From the NCBI GenBank assembly GCA_017577615.1, contig PKRE01000002.1, positions 186,001 to 250,000 of the forward strand: a stretch of 64,000 nt of DNA. The letters run 5' to 3'. Made by a program: the position numbers and the translations under genes. Below the pieces are notes generated by a model. It was not told where the DNA came from. It saw only the letters and a program-made list of their open reading frames with translations, and did not search any database. Within the stretch, counting starts at the first letter, position 1, and every line of letters begins with the position of its first letter. Below, in pieces: positions 23,856 to 31,390 of the stretch. Origin of the DNA: Gammaproteobacteria bacterium. GTDB lineage: Bacteria > Pseudomonadota > Gammaproteobacteria > Steroidobacterales > Steroidobacteraceae.

Positions 23856-24209
23856 TGGTGGAGGCGGCGGGAATCGAACCCGCGTCCGCGAGCACTACGC
23901 CTCAGGACACTACATGCTTAGCCCGTTCTTTGAGTCTCGCTGTGCGCTACCCGAAGGGCAGGGACGACGCACAGCCAGCTTCAGTACGTTTTGACAAGCC
24001 GACCTGAAGCGCACCGACTTGCGAGCTTGTGAGCGCGTCCCTCGAATCTGGGTGCACAAGCACACGCCAGGCGAGGGTCAGGCGGGATTAGGCCGCCAGA
24101 GCGTAGTTGTCTTCGTTGGCAACTATGAGTTTGTAAGCAGTTTAACGAGGCGCCTACACCTCGGCATGCACCTGAAGTTTCGCTACCCACGTCGAAACCG
24201 GTCGCCCCC
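23856..24209 (-). ncRNA. ssrA: Transfer-messenger RNA (tmRNA)
   Basis: Rescues stalled ribosomes with SmpB. The 5' end GGGGGCG (24209-24203) pairs with the 3' CGCCTCC of the acceptor stem, which ends in encoded CCA at 23858-23856. The T-arm GGGTTCGATTCCC and the 5' region CGAAACTTCAGGTGCATGCCGAGG-like pattern (described in parts) match proteobacterial tmRNA. The tag frame at 24120-24088 reads ANEDNYALAA then TAA. Length 354. It is downstream of smpB on the same strand but has its own promoter. Confidence 0.97.
24088..24120 (-). other. tmRNA tag-peptide reading frame
   Basis: Resume codon GCC at 24120-24118, then AAC GAA GAC AAC TAC GCT and onward to TAA at 24090-24088. Encoded tag is ANEDNYALAA (preceded by the alanine carried by tmRNA), ending in the LAA degron read by ClpXP-type proteases. 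Confidence 0.95.
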
Positions 24210-24222
24210 AGGAGCAAGGCTT

Positions 24223-24250
24223 AGTGTAAGGGCACGCGCGCCAATAACAA
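24223..24250 (-). promoter_or_regulatory. Promoter of ssrA
   Basis: On the minus strand TTGTTA (24250-24245), 16-bp spacer, TACACT (24228-24223). Start expected a few bases before the mature 5' end at 24209, consistent with a short precursor trimmed by RNase P. Confidence 0.6.
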
Positions 24251-24295
24251 GGGGCGTCAGAACGAGGATGGGTGAGGAGCCGAGTAAGGCGGTGC

Positions 24296-24775
24296 TCACT
24301 TGATCCCCTGCTTGAGCAGCCGCGATTTCTCACGTTGCCAATCGCGTTCTTTTGCGGTGGCGCGCTTGTCGTGTGCCTTCTTGCCCTTGGCCAGGCCGAC
24401 GCGCAGCTTGACCTTCCCGTTCTTCCAGTACAGCTCGAGTGGCACGAGCGTGTAGCCGCGACGTTCCACCGCACCGATGAGGCGATTCAGCTCAGCGCGA
24501 TGCAGAAGCAGCTTGCGGGTGCGCACCGGATCGGGCACCACGTGCGTCGACGCAGTGGCCAACGGCGAAATGTGCGCACCGAACAAGAAGGCTTCTCCGT
24601 CCTTGATGAAGACGTACGCCTCATTGATCTGCGCTCTGCCGGCGCGCAGACTCTTGACCTCCCAGCCCTGCAGCGCAAGGCCCGCCTCGTACGTCTCTTC
24701 GATGAAGTACTCGTAGCGAGCCCGGCGGTTCTCCGCAATTCTAGGGTTCGCGTCTGTTGGTTTTTTCTTGCTCAT
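24296..24775 (-). CDS. smpB: tmRNA-binding protein SmpB
   Basis: Essential partner of tmRNA in trans-translation; 159 residues. Family motifs: NRRARYEYFIEETYEAGLALQGWEVKSLR, EAFLFGAHI and the basic C-terminal tail ending RDWQREKSRLLKQGIK that enters the empty mRNA channel. The ATG at 24775 (MSKKKPT) is chosen over 24802. The tmRNA gene follows 86 bases downstream on the same strand, the classic pairing. Confidence 0.97.
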   Translation of the reverse strand: MSKKKPTDANPRIAENRRARYEYFIEETYEAGLALQGWEVKSLRAGRAQINEAYVFIKDGEAFLFGAHISPLATASTHVVPDPVRTRKLLLHRAELNRLIGAVERRGYTLVPLELYWKNGKVKLRVGLAKGKKAHDKRATAKERDWQREKSRLLKQGIK

Positions 24776-24856
24776 AAGAGGTGGCATTGTAGCCGCTGGC
24801 ATGACCTGCGATGGGTTCCTTACACTTCGCGGCCATGCAGACGTTGAAGTACATCC

Positions 24857-25294
24857 ATGCGTGAGCTCGCTCGAAGCGCGTTGGTGCCCTACACGCCGGC
24901 CCAGATGTTCGCGTTAGTAGCCGATCTCGAACGCTACCCTGAGTTCGTTCCCTGGGTCACGAGCGCCGAAGTGCTCGAGCGTGGTGAGGGTTACGTGGTC
25001 GGGCGTCTCGAGATGCACAGGAGTGGGGCTCGCGAGGCGTTTACCACGCGCAACGCGATGCATCCTCCTCATCGTATCGAGATGGAGCTCGTGGAAGGGC
25101 CATTCAGTGTGCTCTCGGGTGCTTGGACGTTCGAGGATATAGCCGGTCGAGGCTGCAAGGTGAGCCTCCAAATGCGCTTTCAGTTTTCGAACCCAGTGCT
25201 GGGGCTGCTGCTGTCGCGTTCCTTCGAGAAGAGCTGCAGTGAGCTCGTGGACGCATTCGTCGCACGTGCGCGAGAGATGTATGCGGCCCAATGA
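24857..25294 (+). CDS. ratA: RatA-like START/COQ10-domain protein
   Basis: A 145-residue protein of the polyketide cyclase/START family (COQ10 type): ARSALVPYTPAQMFALVADLERYPEFVPWVTSAEVL and a C-terminal helix FEKSCSELVDAFVARA. E. coli RatA was described as a ribosome-association toxin, while eukaryotic COQ10 binds ubiquinone; a ubiquinone role is plausible here too, and the window encodes all of complex I. Overlaps rnfH by 14 bases and diverges from smpB, the common gammaproteobacterial order. Confidence 0.88.
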   Translation: MRELARSALVPYTPAQMFALVADLERYPEFVPWVTSAEVLERGEGYVVGRLEMHRSGAREAFTTRNAMHPPHRIEMELVEGPFSVLSGAWTFEDIAGRGCKVSLQMRFQFSNPVLGLLLSRSFEKSCSELVDAFVARAREMYAAQ

Positions 25295-25580
25295 ACCGAT
25301 CAGCGTCAGCGTGGTATATGCCCTGCCGGAGCGACAGGTCGTGGTCGAGCTGACCGTGCCTGCAGGTGCCACCGTGGCTGAGGCGCTCGAGGCCTCAGGG
25401 CTTCGGCGACGCTTCCCAGAGCTCGGTGCTCCTGTGCGCTGCGCGATCTTTGGGCAGAGCGTTCCGCTGACTCAGTCGCTGCGAACGGGGGATCGAATCG
25501 AGGTGCTCCGCCCGTTGCGCATCGATCCTAAAGAGAGCCGCCGGCGCGCGGCGGCAGCGCAGCGAGCGCGCACGCGCTAG
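25281..25580 (+). CDS. rnfH: RnfH-family ubiquitin-like-fold protein
   Basis: A 99-residue protein of the RnfH/UPF0125 family: ISVSVVYALPERQVVVELTVPAGATVAEAL and DRIEVLRPLRIDPKESRRRAA, typical of this beta-grasp group. The ATG at 25281 is preceded by GAGAGA and overlaps the end of ratA. Function is not settled; it is usually next to ratA rather than rnf genes. Its TAG shares the palindrome CTAG (25577-25580) with the stop of the convergent bamE. Confidence 0.87.
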   Translation: MRPNEPISVSVVYALPERQVVVELTVPAGATVAEALEASGLRRRFPELGAPVRCAIFGQSVPLTQSLRTGDRIEVLRPLRIDPKESRRRAAAAQRARTR

Positions 25581-25990
25581 CCCGCACCGGCGGCGGGCAG
25601 CTCTCCGCTGTCTTGAGCCTCGGAGGCCGGTGTCGCCTCGCCGGCATCTTGGCTGCCGAGTCGCTCGACGCGTGCCACTCTGTCGTCCGCGTCGAAATGC
25701 ACGACGAAGTGCTGCTTGATCGGCCGCTCCATGTGCTTGGTCTTGAAGTAGTAGTAATAGTCCCACCGGGATTGATGGAACGGGTCGGCGATCATCGGTG
25801 TGCCGAGCAGCGCTCGCACCTGCACCCGTGTCATGCCGGGGGTGACTCGGTCAACGTCCTTCTTTTCCAAGAAATTCCCCTGCATGATCGGAACTTGATG
25901 GACACAGCCACTGACGCCGATCGCAGTGGAAACCAACAGCAGCAGTGCAGCCGCCAAGGGGCAGGGTCGGTCAAGGAACGCCTTTCTCAT
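25577..25990 (-). CDS. bamE: Outer membrane assembly lipoprotein BamE
   Basis: Small lipoprotein of the BAM complex that inserts outer-membrane proteins. Signal peptide with lipobox GVSGC (Cys29); mature domain has QGNFLEKKDVDRVTPGMTRVQVRALLGTP and DPFHQSRWDYYYYFK, matching the SmpA/OmlA fold. 137 residues. Divergent from fur and convergent with rnfH, as in Pseudomonas. Confidence 0.94.
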   Translation of the reverse strand: MRKAFLDRPCPLAAALLLLVSTAIGVSGCVHQVPIMQGNFLEKKDVDRVTPGMTRVQVRALLGTPMIADPFHQSRWDYYYYFKTKHMERPIKQHFVVHFDADDRVARVERLGSQDAGEATPASEAQDSGELPAAGAG

Positions 25991-26134
25991 CTCGGGCTCG
26001 TTCGCAGCCAGTTACGTCGTTCAGCCTGCCAGATGTCGGTGGCTGGCCAGTTCCGCGCATGTGGCCGATAATGGGAAAGTCGATGATACTGAAAAGCTGC
26101 TGTCCGAGCAGCGTGTCAAGACGGGGTGGCTCTC

Positions 26135-26590
26135 ATGAAGACATCTGAAAGCGAAGATCTGCGCAAGGCTGGCCTCAAAGTCACGCTGCCCCGCCTCAAG
26201 ATCCTCGAGATCCTCGGTACCGCCAAGCCTCGGCACATGAGCGCGGAGGACATTTACAAGCACTTGCTCGAATCACACGAAGACATCGGGCTCGCCACCG
26301 TGTACCGAGTGCTGACCCAGTTCGAAGCGGCCGGTCTGGTGAGTCGGCACCACTTCGAGGGCACTACGGCCGTCTTCGAGCTGAACGAGGGGGAGCATCA
26401 CGACCACATCGTTTGTCTCGATTGCGGCAAGGTCGAGGAGTTTTTCGATCCGAGCATCGAGGAGCGCCAGCAGGCTATCGCGAGCAAGATGCAATTCGAA
26501 CTCAAGGATCACTCGATGATCCTTTACGCACACTGTAAGAGGCAGAATTGCCCGTCGCGCAATGAGCCGAGCGCGCGTCGTCGCGCGTAG
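26135..26590 (+). CDS. fur: Ferric uptake regulator Fur
   Basis: Iron-responsive repressor of 151 residues. Winged helix: LRKAGLKVTLPRLKILEIL and LATVYRVLTQFEAAGLVSRH; metal-binding part: GEHHDHIVCLDCGKVEEF, with the CxxC zinc site and a second Cys pair HCKRQNC near the end. The ATG at 26135 follows GGGGTGG; a GTG at 26126 is in frame. No convincing Fur box was seen upstream. Ends 3 bases before the convergent recN. Confidence 0.95.
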   Translation: MKTSESEDLRKAGLKVTLPRLKILEILGTAKPRHMSAEDIYKHLLESHEDIGLATVYRVLTQFEAAGLVSRHHFEGTTAVFELNEGEHHDHIVCLDCGKVEEFFDPSIEERQQAIASKMQFELKDHSMILYAHCKRQNCPSRNEPSARRRA

Positions 26591-26593
26591 GGC

Positions 26594-28291
26594 TCATCGA
26601 CGCGCGCGTTTTCGGCTGCCGGCGGCGGGCTGCCGCAACATCTCCGCTGCGTGCTCGCGAGCTTTTGATGTGATGTCCACGCCGCCCAGCATGCGCGCGA
26701 TCTCCTCGACGCGCTCGTCGGGCGTGAGCTTGTGCAATGTCGTGCGCGTGGCCTTGCCGTCGGTGATCTTCGCCACCCGGATGTGTGCGTGCGCTTGGCT
26801 CGCGACCTGGGGTAGGTGGGTGACGCAAAGCACCTGCGTGCGCTCACCCAAGGCCCGCAGCTGACGGCCGACGATCTCCGCGACCGCCCCGCCGACGCCG
26901 GCATCGACTTCGTCGAATACCAGGCAGGGCAGACACGCATCCTGCACGCCGGCCACCTGAATCGCGAGACTGATGCGCGATAGCTCGCCGCCGGAGGCGA
27001 CCTTCGCGAGCGGCTTGGGAGGCTGGCCTGGATTTGCGCTGACGCGAAACTCGATCTCGTCAGCGCCGGTGGGACCGCCCGCCTCGGGGCCGAGAGGCCG
27101 CACGTCGATCTCCAGCACGCCGCCGGGCATGCCGAGCGTTTGCATGAGCGCGGTGATCTTGGCTGACAACGCCTTCGCCGTTTCCTTGCGCGCTGCGGAA
27201 AGCTGCGCGCACGTCGTTGCGAAACGCTGCTGCGCTTCTGTCAGCGCCTTCTGCAGTGACTCCAGCGAGGCGTCCAGCCCTTCCAGCCGGGCGAGCTCTG
27301 CAGCGAGCTCCTGGCGCAGCTCGCAGAGGCGGGCGGGCTCGACGCGATGCTTGCGTGCGATCGACTCGGCGGCCGCGAGGCGCTGCTCGACCCATTCGTG
27401 GCGCGCCGGGTCGGTGTCGAGGCTCGCTTCGTATCGTTCCACTGCCTCGACGCCTTCGCGAAGCGCGATGAGACTTTCGTCGATCAGCCGCGCGATGTCG
27501 GCATAGCGTGGATCGAGGCTCTGCAGCGAGCGGGCAACCGACAGTGCACGTGCCAGGGTCTGCTCGGCGCTGACATCCTCCGCCTCGCGTAGTAACTGAA
27601 CGATCTCTCGCGCTCCGGAAGCGAGCCTTTCGCGTTGCGCGAGCCGCGGACGTTCGAGGGCGAGCTCTTCGATCTCGCCTGGGCGCAAGTCGAGCGCATC
27701 GAGCTCGCTTAGGTGATACCGAAGCAACTCCAAGCGCGCCTCGCGATCGGACGCCGAAGCGGCTGCCCGCTCGTAATCCGCACGCAGCTTCGACACTGTC
27801 GACCACGTCTCTTTGACGAGCTCGAGGAGCCCAGCGTGATCTCCGCAGCGGTCGAGCAGCTCACGCTGCGCGGAACGCTTGACGAGCGACTGATACTCCA
27901 TCTGCCCGTGCACATCGAGCAGCAGCTCTCCCAGTTGCCGCAACGATTGAATAGGCATGGCTTGACCATTGACGTAGGCCCGGCTGCGTCCGTCGACAGC
28001 GATCACGCGTCGTAGCAGGCACTCGCCTTCGTGCTCGATCGCCTGTTCAGCGAGCCAGGCGAGCGCGGCACCATTGCTCGTTACATCGAATGTGGCAGTG
28101 ACTTCTGCGCGCTCGGCGCCATGGCGCACCACCTCGGCGCCGGCGCGCCCGCCGGTGGCAAGCAGTAACGCATCCACGACGATGGACTTGCCAGCACCTG
28201 TTTCGCCGGTGAGCACCGTGAGCCCGCCGTCGAGCTCGAGCTCCACAGAATCGATGATGGCTAGGTCGCGGATTTGAATATGCGTAAGCAC
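26594..28291 (-). CDS. recN: DNA repair protein RecN
   Basis: SMC-like ATPase used in double-strand break repair; 565 residues. Walker A GETGAGKS near residue 31, a long coiled-coil centre, and C-terminal signature LSRISLAIQVA with Walker B CLVFDEVDAGVGG. The start is a GTG at 28291, giving (M)LTHIQIRDLAIIDSVELEL as in relatives; the ATG far upstream at 28450 lies inside nadK. It follows nadK by 4 bases. No LexA box is visible inside nadK just upstream, so SOS control, if any, would act at the nadK promoter. Confidence 0.93.
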   Translation of the reverse strand: MLTHIQIRDLAIIDSVELELDGGLTVLTGETGAGKSIVVDALLLATGGRAGAEVVRHGAERAEVTATFDVTSNGAALAWLAEQAIEHEGECLLRRVIAVDGRSRAYVNGQAMPIQSLRQLGELLLDVHGQMEYQSLVKRSAQRELLDRCGDHAGLLELVKETWSTVSKLRADYERAAASASDREARLELLRYHLSELDALDLRPGEIEELALERPRLAQRERLASGAREIVQLLREAEDVSAEQTLARALSVARSLQSLDPRYADIARLIDESLIALREGVEAVERYEASLDTDPARHEWVEQRLAAAESIARKHRVEPARLCELRQELAAELARLEGLDASLESLQKALTEAQQRFATTCAQLSAARKETAKALSAKITALMQTLGMPGGVLEIDVRPLGPEAGGPTGADEIEFRVSANPGQPPKPLAKVASGGELSRISLAIQVAGVQDACLPCLVFDEVDAGVGGAVAEIVGRQLRALGERTQVLCVTHLPQVASQAHAHIRVAKITDGKATRTTLHKLTPDERVEEIARMLGGVDITSKAREHAAEMLRQPAAGSRKRARR

Positions 28292-28295
28292 GATG

Positions 28296-29225
28296 TCAAT
28301 CCGTCGCTTCGGGGGACTGCGCGCGATCGCCGCGTCCCCAGTGTAGCTTCGAGCGCAGGATGCGGTAGTAGTCGTGGTCGCTCGGATGCAAGAGCGTGAC
28401 GTGCGCTTCGGAGGGCGTGACGATGAGCCGGTCGCCGGGCGCCAATTCACCGATCGTCAATCCATCGCAGGTCACCTGGGCCTGCGTATCGGGTCGCTCG
28501 AGCAAGCGGACCTCGATCGTCGAGGTGCTGCGCACGACGATCGGCCTGTCCGAGAGCGTGTGCGGACAGATGGGCGCGAGCACAACCGCGTCGAGCTCTG
28601 GGTAGAGGATCGGGCCCCCGCACGAGAGCGCATACGCAGTCGAGCCGGTTGCGGTCGCGACGACGAGTCCGTCCCCCCCGTGCGTGTTGACGAACCGACC
28701 GTCTATCCAGGTCTCGAAGTCGAGCATGCGGCCGGTGCGCCACTTCATCATGACCACGTCGTTCAGCGCGTGGCAGCGCCGATCCGGCGCGCCGGGACGT
28801 TCGATCCGCGCGCACAGCATCGCGCGTCTGTCGCGCACGTACTGGCCCGCGAGCACCTCGTCCAAGCGCTGCGGCAGATCCGCTGGTCCGATATCTGCCA
28901 GGAAGCCAAGCCTGCCGCGGTTGACGCCGAGCACCGGCACTCCGTGCGGGGCCGCGAGCCGAGCTGCATGAAGCATCGTCCCGTCGCCGCCCACTGCAAC
29001 CAGCAGGTCGACTTGTGCGGCGAGGTCCGTCTCCGGCACGCGCCGGACATCGGGGTCGTAGTCGAGAGAGGTGGCTTCGTCGACGAGCACTTCCTTGCCC
29101 CGTAGCCTCAGGTGCTTGGCAAGGGCCCTTAACGAGTCGACAACGCGGGCGTCGCGATCGTTGCCCACGACGGCGATGCGTTCGAACTTGTGTGGCGCCG
29201 GTGACATGGGAGGGGTTTTTAGCAT
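28296..29225 (-). CDS. nadK: NAD kinase
   Basis: Makes NADP from NAD and ATP. The 309-residue protein has VAVGGDGTMLHAAR (the GGDGT motif, about residues 78-82) and NTHGGDGLVVATATGSTAYALS. Start is either ATG 29225 (MLKTPPMSPA) or 29207; neither has a clear ribosome site. It runs into recN with a 4-base gap and diverges from hrcA, the common nadK-recN/hrcA-grpE arrangement. Confidence 0.94.
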   Translation of the reverse strand: MLKTPPMSPAPHKFERIAVVGNDRDARVVDSLRALAKHLRLRGKEVLVDEATSLDYDPDVRRVPETDLAAQVDLLVAVGGDGTMLHAARLAAPHGVPVLGVNRGRLGFLADIGPADLPQRLDEVLAGQYVRDRRAMLCARIERPGAPDRRCHALNDVVMMKWRTGRMLDFETWIDGRFVNTHGGDGLVVATATGSTAYALSCGGPILYPELDAVVLAPICPHTLSDRPIVVRSTSTIEVRLLERPDTQAQVTCDGLTIGELAPGDRLIVTPSEAHVTLLHPSDHDYYRILRSKLHWGRGDRAQSPEATD

Positions 29226-29359
29226 GTTGAGGAGCGAGTCTGCGAACCCAAATAGAGGGGCAGGATAGGACGAACCGTCCGGGGCGCCGATGGTCTATAA
29301 AAGATGATTGAAGACAATGGCGGGGGGCGCCTGCAGAGGCGCGCTCTCCATACCCTTGC

Positions 29360-29387
29360 TTGACAGCTTTGTGCGCCGTGCTAGCTT
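29360..29387 (+). promoter_or_regulatory. Sigma-70 promoter of hrcA
   Basis: TTGACA (29360-29365), 16-bp spacer, TAGCTT (29382-29387) with an extended TG at 29379-29380. An imperfect inverted repeat, GAAACAGC (29400-29407) and GCTTGTTTC (29416-29424), follows the start site and could be an operator. Confidence 0.6.
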
Positions 29388-29476
29388 CGTAGCAAAATAG
29401 AAACAGCACGAAAGCGCTTGTTTCATATGGGTTTGAGTCATCTCGTAGGTCGGCTGGTTGAGTAAGAGAGCAGACC

Positions 29477-30547
29477 GTGGTCGCGAACTCGATCGATACG
29501 ACTGAAGAGTGCTTGAGCGAGCGCGCTCAGCAGCTGCTCAAGCTCCTTGTTGAGCACTATATCCGCGACGGGCAGCCGGTTGGCTCTCGTACGCTGTCGC
29601 GCGATATGGGCATGAAGCTGAGCGCCGCAACGATCCGTAACGTCATGGCCGATCTTGAAGAGCTCGGTTTCGTGTCCTCGCCTCATACGTCGGCGGGTCG
29701 CGTGCCGACAGACAAGGGCTACCGCTTCTTCGTCGACACCCTGCTCAAGTTCGAGCCGCTCGAAGAAGACAAGGTGGCGGAAATTCAAAGCCATCTGGAA
29801 GAGCATGCCGATGACCCGAAGGCGCTCGTTGCAGCCGCTTCGCAGCTGCTATCGAAGGTGACGCGGCTCGCCGGTCTCGTGACTTTGCCGCGCCAGAGCC
29901 ATGCGGCGCTGACTCATATCGAGTTCCTGCCGCTTTCCGACAACCGGGTCCTCGCAGTGCTGGTCGTGAACGATCGCGAGGTTCAGAACCGGATTCTTCA
30001 GCTCGAACGATATTACAGCGCGGACGAGCTGCGCCGCGCCTCCAATTACCTCAATCAACAGTTCGCCGGCAAAGAGCTGAAGGCGGTGCGCGAGCACCTC
30101 CTGAACCAGCTCAAGGAAACGCGGGAACACCTCAATGAAACGATGCTCGACGCCATCCGGCTGGCGCAGCAAGCGGTCCGCCATACGCCCGACTCGGAGC
30201 GCATGGAATATGTCATCGCGGGCGAGACGAATCTCATGGAGTTCGCCGAGCTGTCGAACGTGGAGAAGCTCCGGCGTCTCTTCGAAGCCTTCACCCAGCA
30301 GCGCGACATCCTCCACTTGCTTGACCAAAGCCTGAAGGCCGAGGGCGTGCAGATCTTCATCGGCCAGGAATCCGGCTACAAGATCCTCGACGATTGCAGT
30401 GTCGTCACGGCGCCGTATACCCTGGATAAGGAAATCGTAGGGGTGCTTGGCGTGATCGGCCCGACCAGGATGGCGTACGAGCGGGTCATACCCATTGTCG
30501 ACATTACCGCCAAGCTCCTGGGCGCTGCCTTGAATTCGCGCTCCTAG
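29477..30547 (+). CDS. hrcA: Heat-inducible transcription repressor HrcA
   Basis: Repressor of chaperone genes, 356 residues. N-terminal winged helix (ERAQQLLKLLVEHYIRDGQPVGSRTLSR) and SAATIRNVMADLEELGFVSSPHTSAGRVPTDKGYRFFVD, then the GAF-like HrcA domain ending GVLGVIGPTRMAYERVIPIVDITAKLL. Start is GTG at 29477. HrcA normally binds CIRCE (TTAGCACTC-N9-GAGTGCTAA), but I find no complete CIRCE before hrcA, grpE or dnaK, so its targets (perhaps groESL) may lie outside the window. Confidence 0.95.
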   Translation: MVANSIDTTEECLSERAQQLLKLLVEHYIRDGQPVGSRTLSRDMGMKLSAATIRNVMADLEELGFVSSPHTSAGRVPTDKGYRFFVDTLLKFEPLEEDKVAEIQSHLEEHADDPKALVAAASQLLSKVTRLAGLVTLPRQSHAALTHIEFLPLSDNRVLAVLVVNDREVQNRILQLERYYSADELRRASNYLNQQFAGKELKAVREHLLNQLKETREHLNETMLDAIRLAQQAVRHTPDSERMEYVIAGETNLMEFAELSNVEKLRRLFEAFTQQRDILHLLDQSLKAEGVQIFIGQESGYKILDDCSVVTAPYTLDKEIVGVLGVIGPTRMAYERVIPIVDITAKLLGAALNSRS

Positions 30548-30569
30548 CCCGCAGTTCCGCGGAAAACCT

Positions 30570-30599
30570 GCCGGCGGCCGACGGCCCGGGCCGGCTTTT
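30570..30599 (+). terminator. Hairpin with T-run between hrcA and grpE
   Basis: GCCGGC (30570-30575) pairs with GCCGGC (30590-30595), with an inner GGCC/GGCC stem, followed by TTTT. It may end or attenuate hrcA transcripts before grpE. Confidence 0.5.
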
Positions 30600-30628
30600 G
30601 CCTTTGCATCATCGGAGTCCCCTAAACC

Positions 30629-31234
30629 ATGACCATGTCGAATGAGCACGACGTAGCAGAGGACCGACAACCGGCAGTCGATCGCAACGGAGCGAGCGAT
30701 CAAGAGGCGTCAGCCCAAGATCAGGCTCGGGAGCAGGTCCAAGAGCAGGCACAGGGGCAGGCGCAAGATCAAGACGTGGAGTCGTTGCGGGCCGCGCTCG
30801 AGGCCGCCGAGGCGCGAGTGCACGAAACCCGCGACCTCTACCTGCGTGCGTTGGCCGAGGTCGAGAATGTGCGCAAGCGCGCGGCCCGCGAAATCGAGCA
30901 GGCGCACAAGTTCGCGGTGGAGCGCTTTGCGAACGACCTGATCGGGGTCCGAGATGCCCTCGAGCTCGGTCTGGCGAGCAACGCGGACGCCGATGCCCTT
31001 CGCGCCGGTACTGAGTCAACGCTCAGGCTGCTGACCAAGGCCTTCGAGAATGCCGGCTTGAACGAAGTCAATCCGCAAGGGGAGGCCTTCAATCCGGAGC
31101 TGCACGAGGCGATGATCGCTGAGCCCTCGAGCGAGCACGCGCCCAACACCGTGATAAAGGTCATTCAAAAAGGTTATGTGTTGAACGGACGACTTTTGCG
31201 TCCGGCTCGAGTGGTCGTTGCCAAGGAACCTTGA
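30629..31234 (+). CDS. grpE: Nucleotide exchange factor GrpE
   Basis: Exchanges ADP for ATP on DnaK. 201 residues: an acidic, Gln-rich N-terminal 40 residues (QDQAREQVQEQAQGQAQDQD), a long coiled coil, and the conserved RALAEVENVRKRAARE, FANDLIGVRDALELGL and C-terminal VIKVIQKGYVLNGRLLRPARVVV. Followed by dnaK after 156 bases that hold a separate promoter. Confidence 0.95.
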   Translation: MTMSNEHDVAEDRQPAVDRNGASDQEASAQDQAREQVQEQAQGQAQDQDVESLRAALEAAEARVHETRDLYLRALAEVENVRKRAAREIEQAHKFAVERFANDLIGVRDALELGLASNADADALRAGTESTLRLLTKAFENAGLNEVNPQGEAFNPELHEAMIAEPSSEHAPNTVIKVIQKGYVLNGRLLRPARVVVAKEP

Positions 31235-31286
31235 GCTCACCCGTGTCGAGGTCCGCGAGGGAGGAATGATCGGTGCGGACCGCGCA

Positions 31287-31313
31287 CTTGAAACACCTTA
31301 ACTGACCCACATA
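31287..31313 (+). promoter_or_regulatory. Sigma-32 heat-shock promoter of dnaK
   Basis: CTTGAAA (31287-31293), 12-bp spacer, CCCACATA (31306-31313), close to the sigma-32 consensus CTTGAAA-N11-16-CCCCATNT. It lies about 78 bases before the dnaK ATG. Confidence 0.7.
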
Positions 31314-31390
31314 AAGACCGCCAATCAATCGCTGACGGCGAAATCGAAAATCTTCAATCTGGCTAACAAAGATTCCAGGAGTTACAGGCC

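Noticed and set aside
24019..24303. 94-codon plus-strand frame and a 78-codon minus-strand frame (23981-24217)
   Set aside because: Both lie within or across the tmRNA gene, whose structure and tag frame are unmistakable.
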